From: Sideroxydans sp. CL21 | GTDB lineage: Bacteria; Pseudomonadota; Gammaproteobacteria; Burkholderiales; Gallionellaceae | Length of the DNA: 64,000 nt | Direction: 5' to 3' | Assembly: GCF_902459525.1 (NCBI RefSeq) | Contig: NZ_LR699166.1 | Coordinates: 1,562,501 to 1,626,500 of the forward strand | Shown here: piece by piece, positions 1-9,116 of the stretch | Position numbering within the stretch: position 1 is the stretch's first letter | Layout of the letters: the number at the start of each line of letters is the position of its first letter | Program-made: the position numbers and the translations under genes | The notes under the pieces: model-generated | The model's input: the letters and a program-made list of their open reading frames with translations, nothing else | Database searches by the model: none | What the model was told of the DNA's origin: nothing

Positions 1-1611
1 ATCGGTGTGATGGGGCTTATTTCCACCGGTTTCCTGCTGTTCATGCTGCTGACATCCAATCCGTTTGATCGCCTGTTGCCTGCGGCGATGGACGGAAACG
101 ATCTGAATCCGTTGCTGCAAGATCCGGGATTGGTGATCCATCCGCCGATGCTGTACATGGGGTATGTCGGATTTTCGGTGGCATTTTCGTTTGCGCTGTC
201 GGCCTTGTTAGGGGGGAAACTCGATTCAACCTGGGCGCGCTGGTCGCGTCCGTGGACTACCGTGGCGTGGGTGTTCCTCACCATCGGCATCATGTTGGGT
301 AGCGTTTGGGCATATTACGAATTGGGCTGGGGTGGCTGGTGGTTCTGGGATCCGGTGGAGAATGCCTCGTTCATGCCCTGGCTGGCTGGCACGGCTCTGA
401 TCCATTCCTTGGCGGTGACGGAAAAGCGCGGGGCGTTCAAGAGCTGGACGGTCTTGCTGGCCATTGCCGCATTCTCGCTCAGTCTGTTGGGGACGTTCCT
501 CGTTCGGTCGGGCGTGCTGACTTCTGTGCACGCGTTCGCAACCGATCCCAAGCGCGGCATTTTCATTCTTACCTTCCTGGTGGTGGTCATCGGCGCATCC
601 TTGCTGCTGTTCGCATGGCGGGCACCCAAGATCGGGTTGGGCGGCAAATTCGACCTCATCTCGCGCGAGTCGATGCTGCTCGCCAACAATGTGCTGTTGT
701 CCGTGGCGTCCGCTTCCGTGTTCTTGGGGACGCTGTATCCGCTGTTCATGGATGCGCTGGGTTTCGGCAAGCTTTCCGTTGGTCCTCCGTACTTCAATGC
801 CGTGTTCGTTCCCCTGATGGTTCCATTGGTGATGATGATGGGCATGGGTCCGATCGCACGCTGGAAACATGCGACTGTGCCGGATATCTGGCAGCGCGTG
901 CGCTGGGCGCTGGGCGCCAGCATGGTCATCGCCTTGCTGTTGCCCTTGGTCATGGGTAAATGGACACCGCTAATCGCACTCGGATTGTTGCTGGCCGCCT
1001 GGGTCGTCACCACATCGCTGCTCGATCTGCGCAAGCGCATCGCCGGTTCCGGCGATTTGTTGCTACGTTTAAAAACACCTTCCCGCAGCTACTACGGCAT
1101 GTTGCTGGCTCACCTTGGCATTGCCGTGTTCATTATCGGCGTGACGATGGTCAAAGGTTACGAGACCGAACGCGACGTGCGCATGGATGTCGGCGACACG
1201 GTCGAGGCCGGTGGATATGAGTTCCGCTTCGACGGCGTGATCGACGTGCCCGGCCCCAATTATGTGGCATCGCAAGGCCGGGTGACCGTCAGCAAGGGTG
1301 GCAATCTGGTGACCGAGTTGCATCCTGAAAAGCGTGCGTACAACGTTTCCGGCATGCCGATGACCGAAGCATCCATTCAACCGGGACTCACGCGCGACCT
1401 GTATGTATCGCTGGGCGAGCCGATTCCCGGCACCACTGCCTGGGCCGTGCGTGTTTATATCAAGCCTTTCGTGGACTGGATCTGGTTCGGTTGCCTGATG
1501 ATGGCTATGGGTGGTGTATTGGCGATCAGCGACCGTCGCTATCGAATTCACGCTCGCAAAACGCAGGCCGCCAGCGTGGGCGGAGAGCAATTGAGGGAGA
1601 AGACAGCATGA
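1..1611 (+). CDS. ccmF: Cytochrome c haem lyase subunit CcmF, 5' end missing
   Basis: The reading frame is open from base 1, so the gene starts upstream of the window; about 535 of the usual 640-660 residues are visible. CcmF is a polytopic inner-membrane protein that, with CcmH and CcmI, attaches haem from holo-CcmE to CxxCH motifs of apocytochromes in the periplasm. The tryptophan-rich WWD haem-handling motif (WGGWWFWDPVEN) is encoded around 328-366, and many hydrophobic segments follow. The C-terminal part carries a long periplasmic stretch and a last membrane segment, as is normal for the family. Its stop codon overlaps the ccmG start (ATGA at 1608), indicating translational coupling. Family assignment is secure; only the missing N-terminus is a limitation. 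Confidence 0.97.
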   Translation: MGVMGLISTGFLLFMLLTSNPFDRLLPAAMDGNDLNPLLQDPGLVIHPPMLYMGYVGFSVAFSFALSALLGGKLDSTWARWSRPWTTVAWVFLTIGIMLGSVWAYYELGWGGWWFWDPVENASFMPWLAGTALIHSLAVTEKRGAFKSWTVLLAIAAFSLSLLGTFLVRSGVLTSVHAFATDPKRGIFILTFLVVVIGASLLLFAWRAPKIGLGGKFDLISRESMLLANNVLLSVASASVFLGTLYPLFMDALGFGKLSVGPPYFNAVFVPLMVPLVMMMGMGPIARWKHATVPDIWQRVRWALGASMVIALLLPLVMGKWTPLIALGLLLAAWVVTTSLLDLRKRIAGSGDLLLRLKTPSRSYYGMLLAHLGIAVFIIGVTMVKGYETERDVRMDVGDTVEAGGYEFRFDGVIDVPGPNYVASQGRVTVSKGGNLVTELHPEKRAYNVSGMPMTEASIQPGLTRDLYVSLGEPIPGTTAWAVRVYIKPFVDWIWFGCLMMAMGGVLAISDRRYRIHARKTQAASVGGEQLREKTA

Positions 1612-2135
1612 TGCGTTTCATTTTGCCGTTGGTGATTTTTTTGGTATTGGCGGGTTTTCTGTACGTCGGGTTGGGGCTTGATCCGCATGAAGTCCCGTCG
1701 CCGCTGATTGACAAGCCTGCGCCCGCATTCAACCTGCCTCAGTTGCACGACAACGCGAAGAATTTCGGTCCGGAAGAAATGAAGGGCAAGGTCTGGCTGC
1801 TTAATGTCTGGTCGTCCTGGTGCGTCTCGTGCAAGGAAGAGCATCCGCTGCTGTTGTCTTTGTCGCAGCAAAATGTCGTTCCGATCTATGGCCTGGATTA
1901 CAAGGACAAGAAGGAAGACGCTGAGATGTGGCTTAACCAGGCTGGCAATCCCTACACACTGAACGTGATGGACAGGGACGGGCGTGTCGGTATCAACTAT
2001 GGAGTTTACGGCGTGCCCGAGACTTACGTGATCGACAAGCAGGGAATCATCCGCTACAAACAGATCGGACCCGTCACAAGCCAGAGCCTGAACGAAAAGA
2101 TATTGCCCATGGTTGCGGAGCTGGAGCGCAAATGA
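1608..2135 (+). CDS. ccmG: Thiol:disulfide interchange protein CcmG/DsbE
   Basis: 175-residue membrane-anchored periplasmic thioredoxin-like protein. It keeps the CxxCH cysteines of apocytochromes reduced before haem attachment. An N-terminal hydrophobic anchor (about residues 3-22) is followed by a thioredoxin fold with the active site W-C72-V-S-C75 and the cis-proline segment GVPETYVID near the C-terminus. The start is taken at 1608, where ATGA overlaps the ccmF stop; the frame is open further upstream, but that part lies inside ccmF. It also overlaps ccmH by 4 bases, so the ccm genes are a tightly coupled operon. The family's central GVYGVPE motif is present. Confidence 0.96.
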   Translation: MMRFILPLVIFLVLAGFLYVGLGLDPHEVPSPLIDKPAPAFNLPQLHDNAKNFGPEEMKGKVWLLNVWSSWCVSCKEEHPLLLSLSQQNVVPIYGLDYKDKKEDAEMWLNQAGNPYTLNVMDRDGRVGINYGVYGVPETYVIDKQGIIRYKQIGPVTSQSLNEKILPMVAELERK

Positions 2136-2593
2136 GAAAACTGCTAATTCTGTTGTTCTGTTTGCTGCCGGTCTTCTCCTATGCGGGTGAAGCTAAGGAC
2201 CTCGCAGCCAATCCCGTGCTGGAAAAACGCATGATCGGACTGGCGGAGAGGCTGCGTTGCCTGGTTTGCCAGAACGAATCCCTGGCGAGCTCTCATGCCG
2301 AACTGGCGGAAGACCTGCGCCAGGAAGTGCGCGAGATGATGCTGAAGGGTAAAAGCGACCAGGAGATCATCGACTATCTCGTCGCTCGTTACGGCGATTT
2401 CGTGTTGTACGATCCGCCGATGAAACGTTATACCTTGCTGCTCTGGTTCGGCCCGTTCGCGATGTTGCTGCTTGGCGTCGGCGTGCTGGTGTTCCAAGTG
2501 CGCAAACGTCGCCGGACCGTTCAGGAAACCGTGCTCACTCCCGAAGCGCAACAACGTGCCGCCTCCTTACTTAACGAAGAAGGTAACAAATAA
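2132..2593 (+). CDS. ccmH: Cytochrome c maturation thiol protein CcmH (short form)
   Basis: 153-residue protein with a cleavable N-terminal signal (cleavage probably after residues 17-18) and a C-terminal membrane helix around residues 105-125. It contains the diagnostic LRC43LVC46QN motif, whose cysteines receive electrons from CcmG and reduce the apocytochrome haem-binding cysteines. The length corresponds to the short CcmH found in organisms where the TPR part is a separate protein, here CcmI immediately downstream. The start overlaps the ccmG stop by 4 bases. The stop codon directly abuts the ccmI ATG. Confidence 0.96.
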   Translation: MRKLLILLFCLLPVFSYAGEAKDLAANPVLEKRMIGLAERLRCLVCQNESLASSHAELAEDLRQEVREMMLKGKSDQEIIDYLVARYGDFVLYDPPMKRYTLLLWFGPFAMLLLGVGVLVFQVRKRRRTVQETVLTPEAQQRAASLLNEEGNK

Positions 2594-3847
2594 ATGACTT
2601 TATTCTGGTTCATCTGCGCGGTCTTATCGATCGTCGCCATTCTGTTTGTCGCAATACCGCTGTGGCGCGGCATTTCCAAAAGCAATTCTGTAGAGCGCGA
2701 TGCCGCGAATCTGGAGATATTGCGCGACCAGATTACGGAAATGGATAGCGACCTGAAAAATGGTCTGCTCACCCCCGAATTGCACGAGCAGGGCAAGCGC
2801 GAACTGCAGGCACGGCTGTTGGATGAAGTGGGAGGTTCCAAAAGCGAAGAAGTGTCCAATAAACCGCATCCCCTCAAGATCACGGCTGTCGTCCTGGCAG
2901 TGCTGTTGCCGCTTGCCTCGGTCGGGTTGTATCTGAAAATAGGGAATCCGAATGCCCTGCTGCCGCAGGCAGCGTTTAGCGGCGGTGGCGGTATCGTGCG
3001 TGACGAGGCCAGTCTCAAGGCGCTGGAAGAAAAGTCTGCCCAGAATCCTAACGACCCGGAAATGCTGTTCATCCTGGCACGTTCCTATGTCGAACTCGGC
3101 CGCTATGTAGATGGTGCCAAGAAGTACGACAGCCTGACCAGACTTGTCCCGAACGAGGCCGGGTTGTGGGCCGATTACGCCGATGCGCTGGCGATGACGC
3201 ACAGTACTCTTGTCGGGGCACCAACCAAACTGCTGGATCGTGCACTGGAGATCGATCCGAATTTTCCCAAAGCGCTGGCGCTAGCTGGAACCGCTGCAAT
3301 GGAACGTGGAGATTATGCTGCCGCCATCGGGTATTGGGGGAAGCTATTGAAGCAGATCCAGCCAGGAAGCGATGATGCAAAAATGATTGAAGAAGGCTTG
3401 CAACAGGCACGCCAGATGCTTGCCCAGAGCAAGGGTGGCAAGGTTGCTCCCGCACTTGAACAGATCAATGAACCACCCGCTACTGCACAGGCGGCTGCAG
3501 GCAAGGAGCGGATCACCGGAACCGTGAATCTGACAGACGCATTGAAGAGCCAGGTGAGCCCGGAGGACACCGTGTTCGTATTGGCACGCGCAGCAGAGGG
3601 ACCGAAGATGCCGCTGGCGATTCTGCGCAAGCAGGTCAAAGACCTGCCGGTCAAGTTCAGCTTGGACGATAGCATGGCCATGTCGCCGGCAATGAAAATG
3701 TCCAACTTCGATCAGGTGGTGGTCGTGGCGCGCGTCTCGAAATCAGGCAATGCGATGCCTCAGCCCGGCGATCTGATGGGTATGAGCAAACCGCTTGCAT
3801 TGGGTAGCAGTGGAATCAAAATAAGCATAGACCAGCAAGTTCGCTGA
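2594..3847 (+). CDS. ccmI: Cytochrome c biogenesis protein CcmI (CycH), TPR type
   Basis: 417-residue protein with an N-terminal membrane helix (residues 3-20), a cytoplasmic coiled segment, a second helix near residues 95-115, and a periplasmic region with tetratricopeptide repeats (about residues 140-280). The C-terminal part resembles the CcmI domain that captures the C-terminal helices of apocytochromes and presents them to CcmF/CcmH. It is the last gene of the ccm operon and is followed by a strong intrinsic terminator. The fold order, size and position after ccmH make the assignment firm. Confidence 0.92.
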   Translation: MTLFWFICAVLSIVAILFVAIPLWRGISKSNSVERDAANLEILRDQITEMDSDLKNGLLTPELHEQGKRELQARLLDEVGGSKSEEVSNKPHPLKITAVVLAVLLPLASVGLYLKIGNPNALLPQAAFSGGGGIVRDEASLKALEEKSAQNPNDPEMLFILARSYVELGRYVDGAKKYDSLTRLVPNEAGLWADYADALAMTHSTLVGAPTKLLDRALEIDPNFPKALALAGTAAMERGDYAAAIGYWGKLLKQIQPGSDDAKMIEEGLQQARQMLAQSKGGKVAPALEQINEPPATAQAAAGKERITGTVNLTDALKSQVSPEDTVFVLARAAEGPKMPLAILRKQVKDLPVKFSLDDSMAMSPAMKMSNFDQVVVVARVSKSGNAMPQPGDLMGMSKPLALGSSGIKISIDQQVR

Positions 3848-3869
3848 TCGGCGCAGCTGCAAAATATCC

Positions 3870-3900
3870 GGGCTGGCGCTGGACGTGCCAGCCCTTTTTA
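3870..3900 (+). terminator. Intrinsic terminator of the ccm operon
   Basis: An 8-bp GC-rich perfect stem (3870-3877 pairing with 3887-3894) with a 9-base loop is followed directly by TTTTTA. It lies 22 bases after the ccmI stop codon. This is a classical Rho-independent terminator. Confidence 0.9.
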
Positions 3901-4032
3901 TTTGAGCGCCCGGCAGGGTGCAGTTACCGGGAGGTGGAAGCCCTCTACCCGATGACCGCCCGCTTTGCGCGAGATTGAAAATAAGCAACATTCAGGAATT
4001 TGTGCCATGCAGTGTATGGGCGAAATCAAGCA

Positions 4033-4257
4033 ATGCCGGTGAAGGAGACGCAGTTGAATGAAAGTGAACGCATTGAGCAGTCCCCCTGCATACGCAATTG
4101 CTGCTTGAATGACGATGATATTTGCCTGGGCTGTTTTCGGTCATTGCAGGAAATCTGCGTATGGTCGCAGTCCGATAATCAGAAGCGAATAATCATTCTG
4201 CAAAATGCAAGGCAAAGAAGAGAATCGGCAAATCGAAGTCCCTCAAAGTTGTGCTGA
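4033..4257 (+). CDS. DUF1289 family small cysteine-rich protein
   Basis: A 74-residue protein if translation begins at the ATG at 4033; an in-frame start at 4000 would add 11 residues. The core has the DUF1289 signature, an SPC-x3-C followed by D-x-C-x-GC-x-R and then a tryptophan, with four conserved cysteines. These look like metal or iron-sulfur ligands, but no ligand has been shown here. The family is of unknown function and often lies near haem, quinone or DNA-repair genes. No strong ribosome-binding site is visible for either start. The gene stands alone after the ccm terminator. Confidence 0.75.
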   Translation: MPVKETQLNESERIEQSPCIRNCCLNDDDICLGCFRSLQEICVWSQSDNQKRIIILQNARQRRESANRSPSKLC

Positions 4258-4842
4258 TTGTCAATTGCGAAAGGTGAAAAATATTTGCCATTACGACTTC
4301 GGAAGACTGGAGATAGCCAGGCAAGATATCTGGAAGGCTTCGAAAGTTTGGTAGAGTTGTTGAGTAAGCAAATAAATCTGCCAAGGAAAGCTTTAGAGTC
4401 CTGGTAGAAATGACATCGCTTTTTCGGCCATACCGACCCCTCGTGGTTTACTGAAAATGATTTCGTTTTAGTCTGCGGGAGCGTCCGCTCCTGACTTCTT
4501 CGAACTCACACTATTAACCCACCCCGGTTATAGCGCTTAACGAATTAGTTGCCGCGAAACGGACATTGGCGAACACAAATAACGACACAAAGCAGTTATA
4601 GAAATCTGGACTAATTGGTGTCTGCATTACGACTACAAAGCAGTCATACAAACGGGTGTGAATCAGCCAGTTTGAGTGACTCTTTTTGACACCATTTTCG
4701 GGCAGCCAGCATTGTGAAAAATGGAAGATCAGAAGAGTCTAGACAAGCCAGTGCGAGACATCCAATCGAAAAAGAAAAATTGGAAGGTTGTCACATCCCG
4801 TCTTATTCACCATTTGCAATCTTGATGTTTGACCTATTTTCA
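4258..4842. other. Intergenic region of 585 bases, no gene recognised
   Basis: AT-rich stretch between two convergent genes. Short open frames exist, but none has coding character or a ribosome-binding site. It contains an imperfect direct repeat (see 4582-4648). No tRNA, insertion-sequence ends or clear terminator was seen. Confidence 0.6.
4582..4648. repeat. Imperfect direct repeat pair
   Basis: The sequence ACGACACAAAGCAGTTATA at 4582-4600 recurs as ACGACTACAAAGCAGTCATA at 4629-4648, a 47-base period with one insertion and one substitution. The function is unknown. It may be a decayed dispersed repeat. Confidence 0.5.
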
Positions 4843-6819
4843 TCATCGAGACTCAGCAGTGTTGTGGAGACTTGTACGTATTAAGAAAATATAACCGACC
4901 CCGACAATGATGGCAAATAACCAAGCTAGCAGATGATAGCGGCCAGATGCACTATAAAACAAGAATGGGAGAAACATACCCACAGTGACTAGCAGCATTC
5001 CATTAGTCATGGGTGCATGCACTCGTTTCCGATATGTCCATGCGGCCAGCACCATCACAATACATAAAATTTCCCATGAGGATCTATATTTAAGCAGGTG
5101 TTCCTTGATTACATCCATATTCGCACCTGACCAATGGCCTGTAACCACTTCCGTTATTGCGTGGATATATGTCAAAGGTGCTGCTTTCAAATTTTCCGGT
5201 ATGCTTGCAGCCGACGTGAGAGGGACGAATCGGTGTCCAAATACGTAATTATGTATTGGCACCAGCAAAATTAGTCCAAAGCCGCTGGAAGAAAGTAAAG
5301 CGTCTCGCAGTGATATGTTGCGGGTAGATTGCCAAAAGTGAACGAGTATTAACAGCACAGCCGCAATCGCTAAATTCGGCCGCACAAATACAGACAACGC
5401 CAAAAAGATGAATCCTAACCAACGGGTAATTAGATTGGACGACGGGCTAAGTGTCAGCCATATTGCAATCAAAAAAAACACATATCCCATCGGATCGGCA
5501 TAACCATAGTTGGCGGATGTTATGAATTGAAAAATTAAGCTGCTGGTCAAGGCCAGAACTGCGAAGCTCCAAGATCGCGGCAGCAATAATCGCGCTACGC
5601 TAAAGACGACCAGCGGCAAAATCAACATCATGGCCATATAGCCAAAGTTGGTTTCACCGAAAACCACAAATCCAAGCGCTCGAAAGTAGCGCATCCCCGG
5701 CATCATGTAAAATACATCTTCCTCACCACGAAGCGCATTTGAAATGTCGCCGGTCATCAAATGGCGCAAAACCTCTCGTCCTAAGCCTTCGTGTGTAAGG
5801 CCATCATCCCCACCAACAAAAATTGTATACCCATGGGTTAAGCCTGGAACAAACAAAAGAATGAATGCTGCCGTCGTTGCGATGCATAAGGCGGGGAATA
5901 AAATAGTGCGCCATGCACTCCATCGCAACATCAGTATCAATGAAACAATAACTGCGATCAGCGTGCAACTTTCTCTAGCCAAATTGGAAAACTTAAGCTT
6001 GGTGTTGGGCTTCAATTGCATGGCAAGAGGATGCTCTGGATTAACTCTTAATCCGTAAATACGTTTTCCTATGTCGGCTGATGTAATTGCCCTGCAAGCA
6101 AGGCGTTCATTGTAGAAAGTATCAAAACTTCCTTGAGCATTTTCCCACATGACTTCCCCTGTCCAGCACATCAAACTATCTACTATTCTTTCATTTAATT
6201 CATACATGACGAAGTAAGGCATGGATGCACGCTTTATGTCAGAATCATCCCCCCACCAGCTATTGGATAACTCATTGACGAAGCCTGCTCGCAAGTCGTC
6301 AAGATCAGAAAATTCTATCTGGTCAACCACGCGACTATATTTGGCTTTACGAAATATACTATCCAGCGATTGAGCATAGGCAGTTTTGATCGACTCCTTT
6401 TTCCCCCAATTTGATTCTGCCCAAATTGGCGACCGCCAGCATCCAGCTTTGTGCGGGTCGCAACGCTTGTTTAGTGGATAAGCCTGGTCAAACTGCTGCT
6501 TCATTCGGGCATAGACGGGGAGGGGCAGGTTGTCCGGTAATATGTTGCTGCGTACTTCATCTGCCAGAAAAAGATTATGCCCCTCTTCTATAGCTGCTCG
6601 CGGCAGGCTGTAATTCAGGATCATTGCGGTAGCCAGGATAGCAATGGAAATCAATGCTTTTCGGGAGGTAACATTTGCGACTGGTAGCGCGACAATCGAT
6701 ACTAGCGAAGCAACCAGTAGGGTAAAATGCCAAAAGGTATTGATAGGCAGGCCAATAACTGCCACAACTGATAGCGACAACAACGCTTTGAATAGGTACT
6801 TATAATTTATTATGTACAT
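4843..6819 (-). CDS. Polytopic membrane protein, candidate GT-C type glycosyltransferase
   Basis: About 658 residues from the ATG at 6819, which directly precedes the first membrane segment; a longer start at 6849 would add ten residues. The protein has a cluster of N-terminal helices, a long extracytoplasmic part (about residues 85-270) with four or more cysteines, then at least eight further hydrophobic segments. In the first loop after the mid-protein helix there is an acidic pair (GGDDG) followed by a PGMRYF-type segment, which resembles the catalytic loop of GT-C lipid-linked sugar transferases (ArnT/PMT-like). That resemblance is the only functional clue, so the call is an inference. 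The neighbouring methyltransferase, UbiA and HAD genes support a glycan or lipid-linked sugar setting. Confidence 0.5.
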   Translation of the reverse strand: MYIINYKYLFKALLSLSVVAVIGLPINTFWHFTLLVASLVSIVALPVANVTSRKALISIAILATAMILNYSLPRAAIEEGHNLFLADEVRSNILPDNLPLPVYARMKQQFDQAYPLNKRCDPHKAGCWRSPIWAESNWGKKESIKTAYAQSLDSIFRKAKYSRVVDQIEFSDLDDLRAGFVNELSNSWWGDDSDIKRASMPYFVMYELNERIVDSLMCWTGEVMWENAQGSFDTFYNERLACRAITSADIGKRIYGLRVNPEHPLAMQLKPNTKLKFSNLARESCTLIAVIVSLILMLRWSAWRTILFPALCIATTAAFILLFVPGLTHGYTIFVGGDDGLTHEGLGREVLRHLMTGDISNALRGEEDVFYMMPGMRYFRALGFVVFGETNFGYMAMMLILPLVVFSVARLLLPRSWSFAVLALTSSLIFQFITSANYGYADPMGYVFFLIAIWLTLSPSSNLITRWLGFIFLALSVFVRPNLAIAAVLLILVHFWQSTRNISLRDALLSSSGFGLILLVPIHNYVFGHRFVPLTSAASIPENLKAAPLTYIHAITEVVTGHWSGANMDVIKEHLLKYRSSWEILCIVMVLAAWTYRKRVHAPMTNGMLLVTVGMFLPFLFYSASGRYHLLAWLFAIIVGVGYIFLIRTSLHNTAESR

Positions 6820-6905
6820 TTTTTTTATGCACCGGAAACTGTGACACATTGTGTGGAAAAACTATCTATCGTGCGATTGTACCAACAAAGGTTGAAGTGA
6901 CCGAC

Positions 6906-7556
6906 ATGGGCCATAAATTTTCCCCATCCGATGTGGTTGCGCTATATCGCGATGCATCTCCATTTTCCCGATTTCTCATTTCGGCTCGCCCGGCCATATG
7001 CCCGATGCAGCCGTTGCTGAACGCCGTGCCAGATGGATCAAGTGTGTTGGACATAGGATGCGGAAATGGATTGTTGCTGGCGTGGTTGGCGCTGAACAAT
7101 AAGATTTTTATGGGCTTGGGGTGCGATGTCAGTCTTCAGGCACTTGAAGGCGCCAAGAGTATGGCACAAGCCTATCGTGCGGCCAGCGGCAAAGATTTGT
7201 TGCAATTCGCCGACTGTCGAACTGCGTTGCCGGATGGTCGGTTTGATTTGGTCAGCATGATAGATGTCATGCACCACATTCCTACGGTAAAACAACGCGA
7301 CATATTTATTCAGGCCGTTGCACGGATCAAACCCGGTGGAATTTTATTATATAAGGATATGGCTGCCCGGCCTTGGTGGCGAGCTTGGGGCAACCGATTG
7401 CACGACTTGTTGTTGGCAAGGCAATGGATACATTATGTTCCGTTGTCGCAAGTGAAACGCTGGGCGGGAGAAGCTGGCTTGGCGCTGCAACATGAAGAGT
7501 GCTATGCAAGATTATTTTACGGTCACGAATTGCTTGTGTTCCACAAAATATTTTGA
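6906..7556 (+). CDS. Class I SAM-dependent methyltransferase
   Basis: 216 residues. The SAM-binding motif I (VLDIGCGNG) lies near residues 44-52, with an acidic residue of motif II downstream and a motif IV-like stretch containing FDLVSMIDVMHHI. These identify a Rossmann-fold methyltransferase of the type that acts on small molecules or lipids. The substrate cannot be read from the sequence. The ATG at 6906 is preferred because it precedes the first conserved segment; the frame is open back to 6849, where a TTG lies beside the divergent gene's alternative start. The C-terminal part has a basic, helical segment. It is divergent from the GT-C-like gene and convergent with the UbiA gene. Confidence 0.85.
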   Translation: MGHKFSPSDVVALYRDASPFSRFLISARPAICPMQPLLNAVPDGSSVLDIGCGNGLLLAWLALNNKIFMGLGCDVSLQALEGAKSMAQAYRAASGKDLLQFADCRTALPDGRFDLVSMIDVMHHIPTVKQRDIFIQAVARIKPGGILLYKDMAARPWWRAWGNRLHDLLLARQWIHYVPLSQVKRWAGEAGLALQHEECYARLFYGHELLVFHKIF

Positions 7557-7583
7557 CCACATCTTTACCCGCTTGAAACTGCA

Positions 7584-8447
7584 TCATGCCGTAAGCAAAA
7601 TCACAGATGCCATCCATAACACCACAATCACCAGCAGATGTGCATCTCCTCTCATTTCCCGCGCCGGATCGCTACCAACGCGGTGCTGGTGCAATAAATA
7701 GAGGTAGCGGAAAATCCCATAAGAAACCAAAGGGAGCGTGTAAATCAGGTTGTTGGAATGGTGTATTTGATAAGTGTCCGCGCTGACCGTGTATAGGCCG
7801 TAACTCATCATGGTGCAGGCGGCGGTAACGCCAAGCATTTTATCCAGTAGCGCGCTATTGTAATCCCCCAACACTTTCCGGTGGAGTTTACCGCCCCCCT
7901 CCAGCACCAACAACTCAGATCTCCGTTTGGCAAATCCAAGAAATAACGTCAGCATGAATCCGCACAACAACAACCAATTCGATGGAGGAATGCCGATTCC
8001 AATCGTGCCCGCCAATATTCGCAACATGAATCCGCCCGCAATAACAAACACATCAAGTATTACTACATGCTTAAGTCGAAGTGTATAACTCAGTGTGAGC
8101 ACTATGTAGCCCAGTAAGAACCAAGCAGCATATTGTCCCGCCGCCGCAGACAATACCACTCCTGTAATGCCTAAGCATACCGCCAGCGACAGTGCGAGCT
8201 GCACGCTAACTACACCAGAAGCAAGCGGTCTGGATTTTTTCAAGGGGTGTTGCGCATCTCGCTCTCGGTCAAAGTAATCATTGATGATATAAGTCGCACT
8301 TGCCACCAAGGAAAAACCTGCTGCTGCCAAGAGGGCGGATTTAAGTGTGTCCACGTTATGCCAAGAATGGGAAAATAACAGCCCCGTAAAAACGAAGGCA
8401 TTCTTCACCCACTGGTGCGGGCGCATCAGTTTTATCAATGCATACAT
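7584..8447 (-). CDS. UbiA-family polyprenyl-phosphate transferase
   Basis: 287-residue protein with eight to nine membrane helices. The first aspartate-rich motif N56-D57-xx-D60-xxx-D64 binds Mg-diphosphate, and an SYTLRLK segment matches the family's YSxxLK element. The N-terminus (MRPHQWVKN) is typical of the subgroup that includes decaprenyl-phosphate phosphoribosyltransferase, which moves 5-phosphoribose from PRPP onto a polyprenyl phosphate. Subgroup assignment is an inference. It directly follows the HAD phosphatase gene (the HAD stop abuts this ATG), which fits the next step of removing the 5-phosphate. DprE1/DprE2-type epimerase genes are not in this window. Confidence 0.8.
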   Translation of the reverse strand: MYALIKLMRPHQWVKNAFVFTGLLFSHSWHNVDTLKSALLAAAGFSLVASATYIINDYFDRERDAQHPLKKSRPLASGVVSVQLALSLAVCLGITGVVLSAAAGQYAAWFLLGYIVLTLSYTLRLKHVVILDVFVIAGGFMLRILAGTIGIGIPPSNWLLLCGFMLTLFLGFAKRRSELLVLEGGGKLHRKVLGDYNSALLDKMLGVTAACTMMSYGLYTVSADTYQIHHSNNLIYTLPLVSYGIFRYLYLLHQHRVGSDPAREMRGDAHLLVIVVLWMASVILLTA

Positions 8448-9113
8448 CTACAATTCCTCGGAATCAGGCATATATCGGTAATAAGCATGGTCAGCAATCT
8501 TGAGCAATTCGTGGTCGCCTCGGCTATCTCCATAAACATAAAGCACAGTTGGATTACCTACCAACTTACGTAAACGCCGAACTTTTTCTTCACCATAACA
8601 GTTGGCGCCGACAAGTCTGCCTGTGATGCGGTTCTCGCTATTGAATTCCAACTGCGAACAAATAACAGCATCAAAACCCATGACTGTTCCCCATGGCTCT
8701 AAGTACACATCCAGTGAAGCGCTGACTAACACGCAATAATGCCCCTTTTGTTGATGCCAGTGCAGGCGCGCCAATGCCTTTTGGCGTAAGAGCCGTGGTA
8801 CCTTTTGGTCGGCGAAGCGCGCGCCCAACTCTGTGATTTTGGCCTTATCAACCCCTGCAAAGAAACGCGTCAACATCGCCTCTTTGGCTGCCTGGTTGCC
8901 GATCTTTCCGAGAAATAATTGAACCAGCACTGGAGTCAACTGCAACAAGTATCTTGTGAACTTGCTAACACCCGAAGAAAATTGTAAAAAAGGAAGCAGG
9001 CTGTCGCCGCGGGTAAGCGTCCCATCAAAATCAAAAGCCGCAACTATGGGCCGCTGTTTTTGCTGAAAAGTCAAGCTGTCCCCTTGAGCGCGTTGTGATG
9101 GATATTTTTGCAC
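8448..9113 (-). CDS. HAD-IB family phosphatase
   Basis: 221 residues with the haloacid dehalogenase catalytic motif D28-F-D30-G-T-L-T, a motif II serine region and the motif III/IV segment GDSRGDHELL near residues 196-205. It has the extended cap typical of the IB subfamily (SerB-like and polyprenyl-phosphate-sugar phosphatases). Translation appears to begin at GTG 9113, three bases from the upstream permease stop, with AGGA very close to the start. Its place between a UbiA transferase and a small permease suggests dephosphorylation of a polyprenyl-linked sugar phosphate; this role is inferred. Confidence 0.82.
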   Translation of the reverse strand: MQKYPSQRAQGDSLTFQQKQRPIVAAFDFDGTLTRGDSLLPFLQFSSGVSKFTRYLLQLTPVLVQLFLGKIGNQAAKEAMLTRFFAGVDKAKITELGARFADQKVPRLLRQKALARLHWHQQKGHYCVLVSASLDVYLEPWGTVMGFDAVICSQLEFNSENRITGRLVGANCYGEEKVRRLRKLVGNPTVLYVYGDSRGDHELLKIADHAYYRYMPDSEEL

Positions 9114-9116
9114 TTC

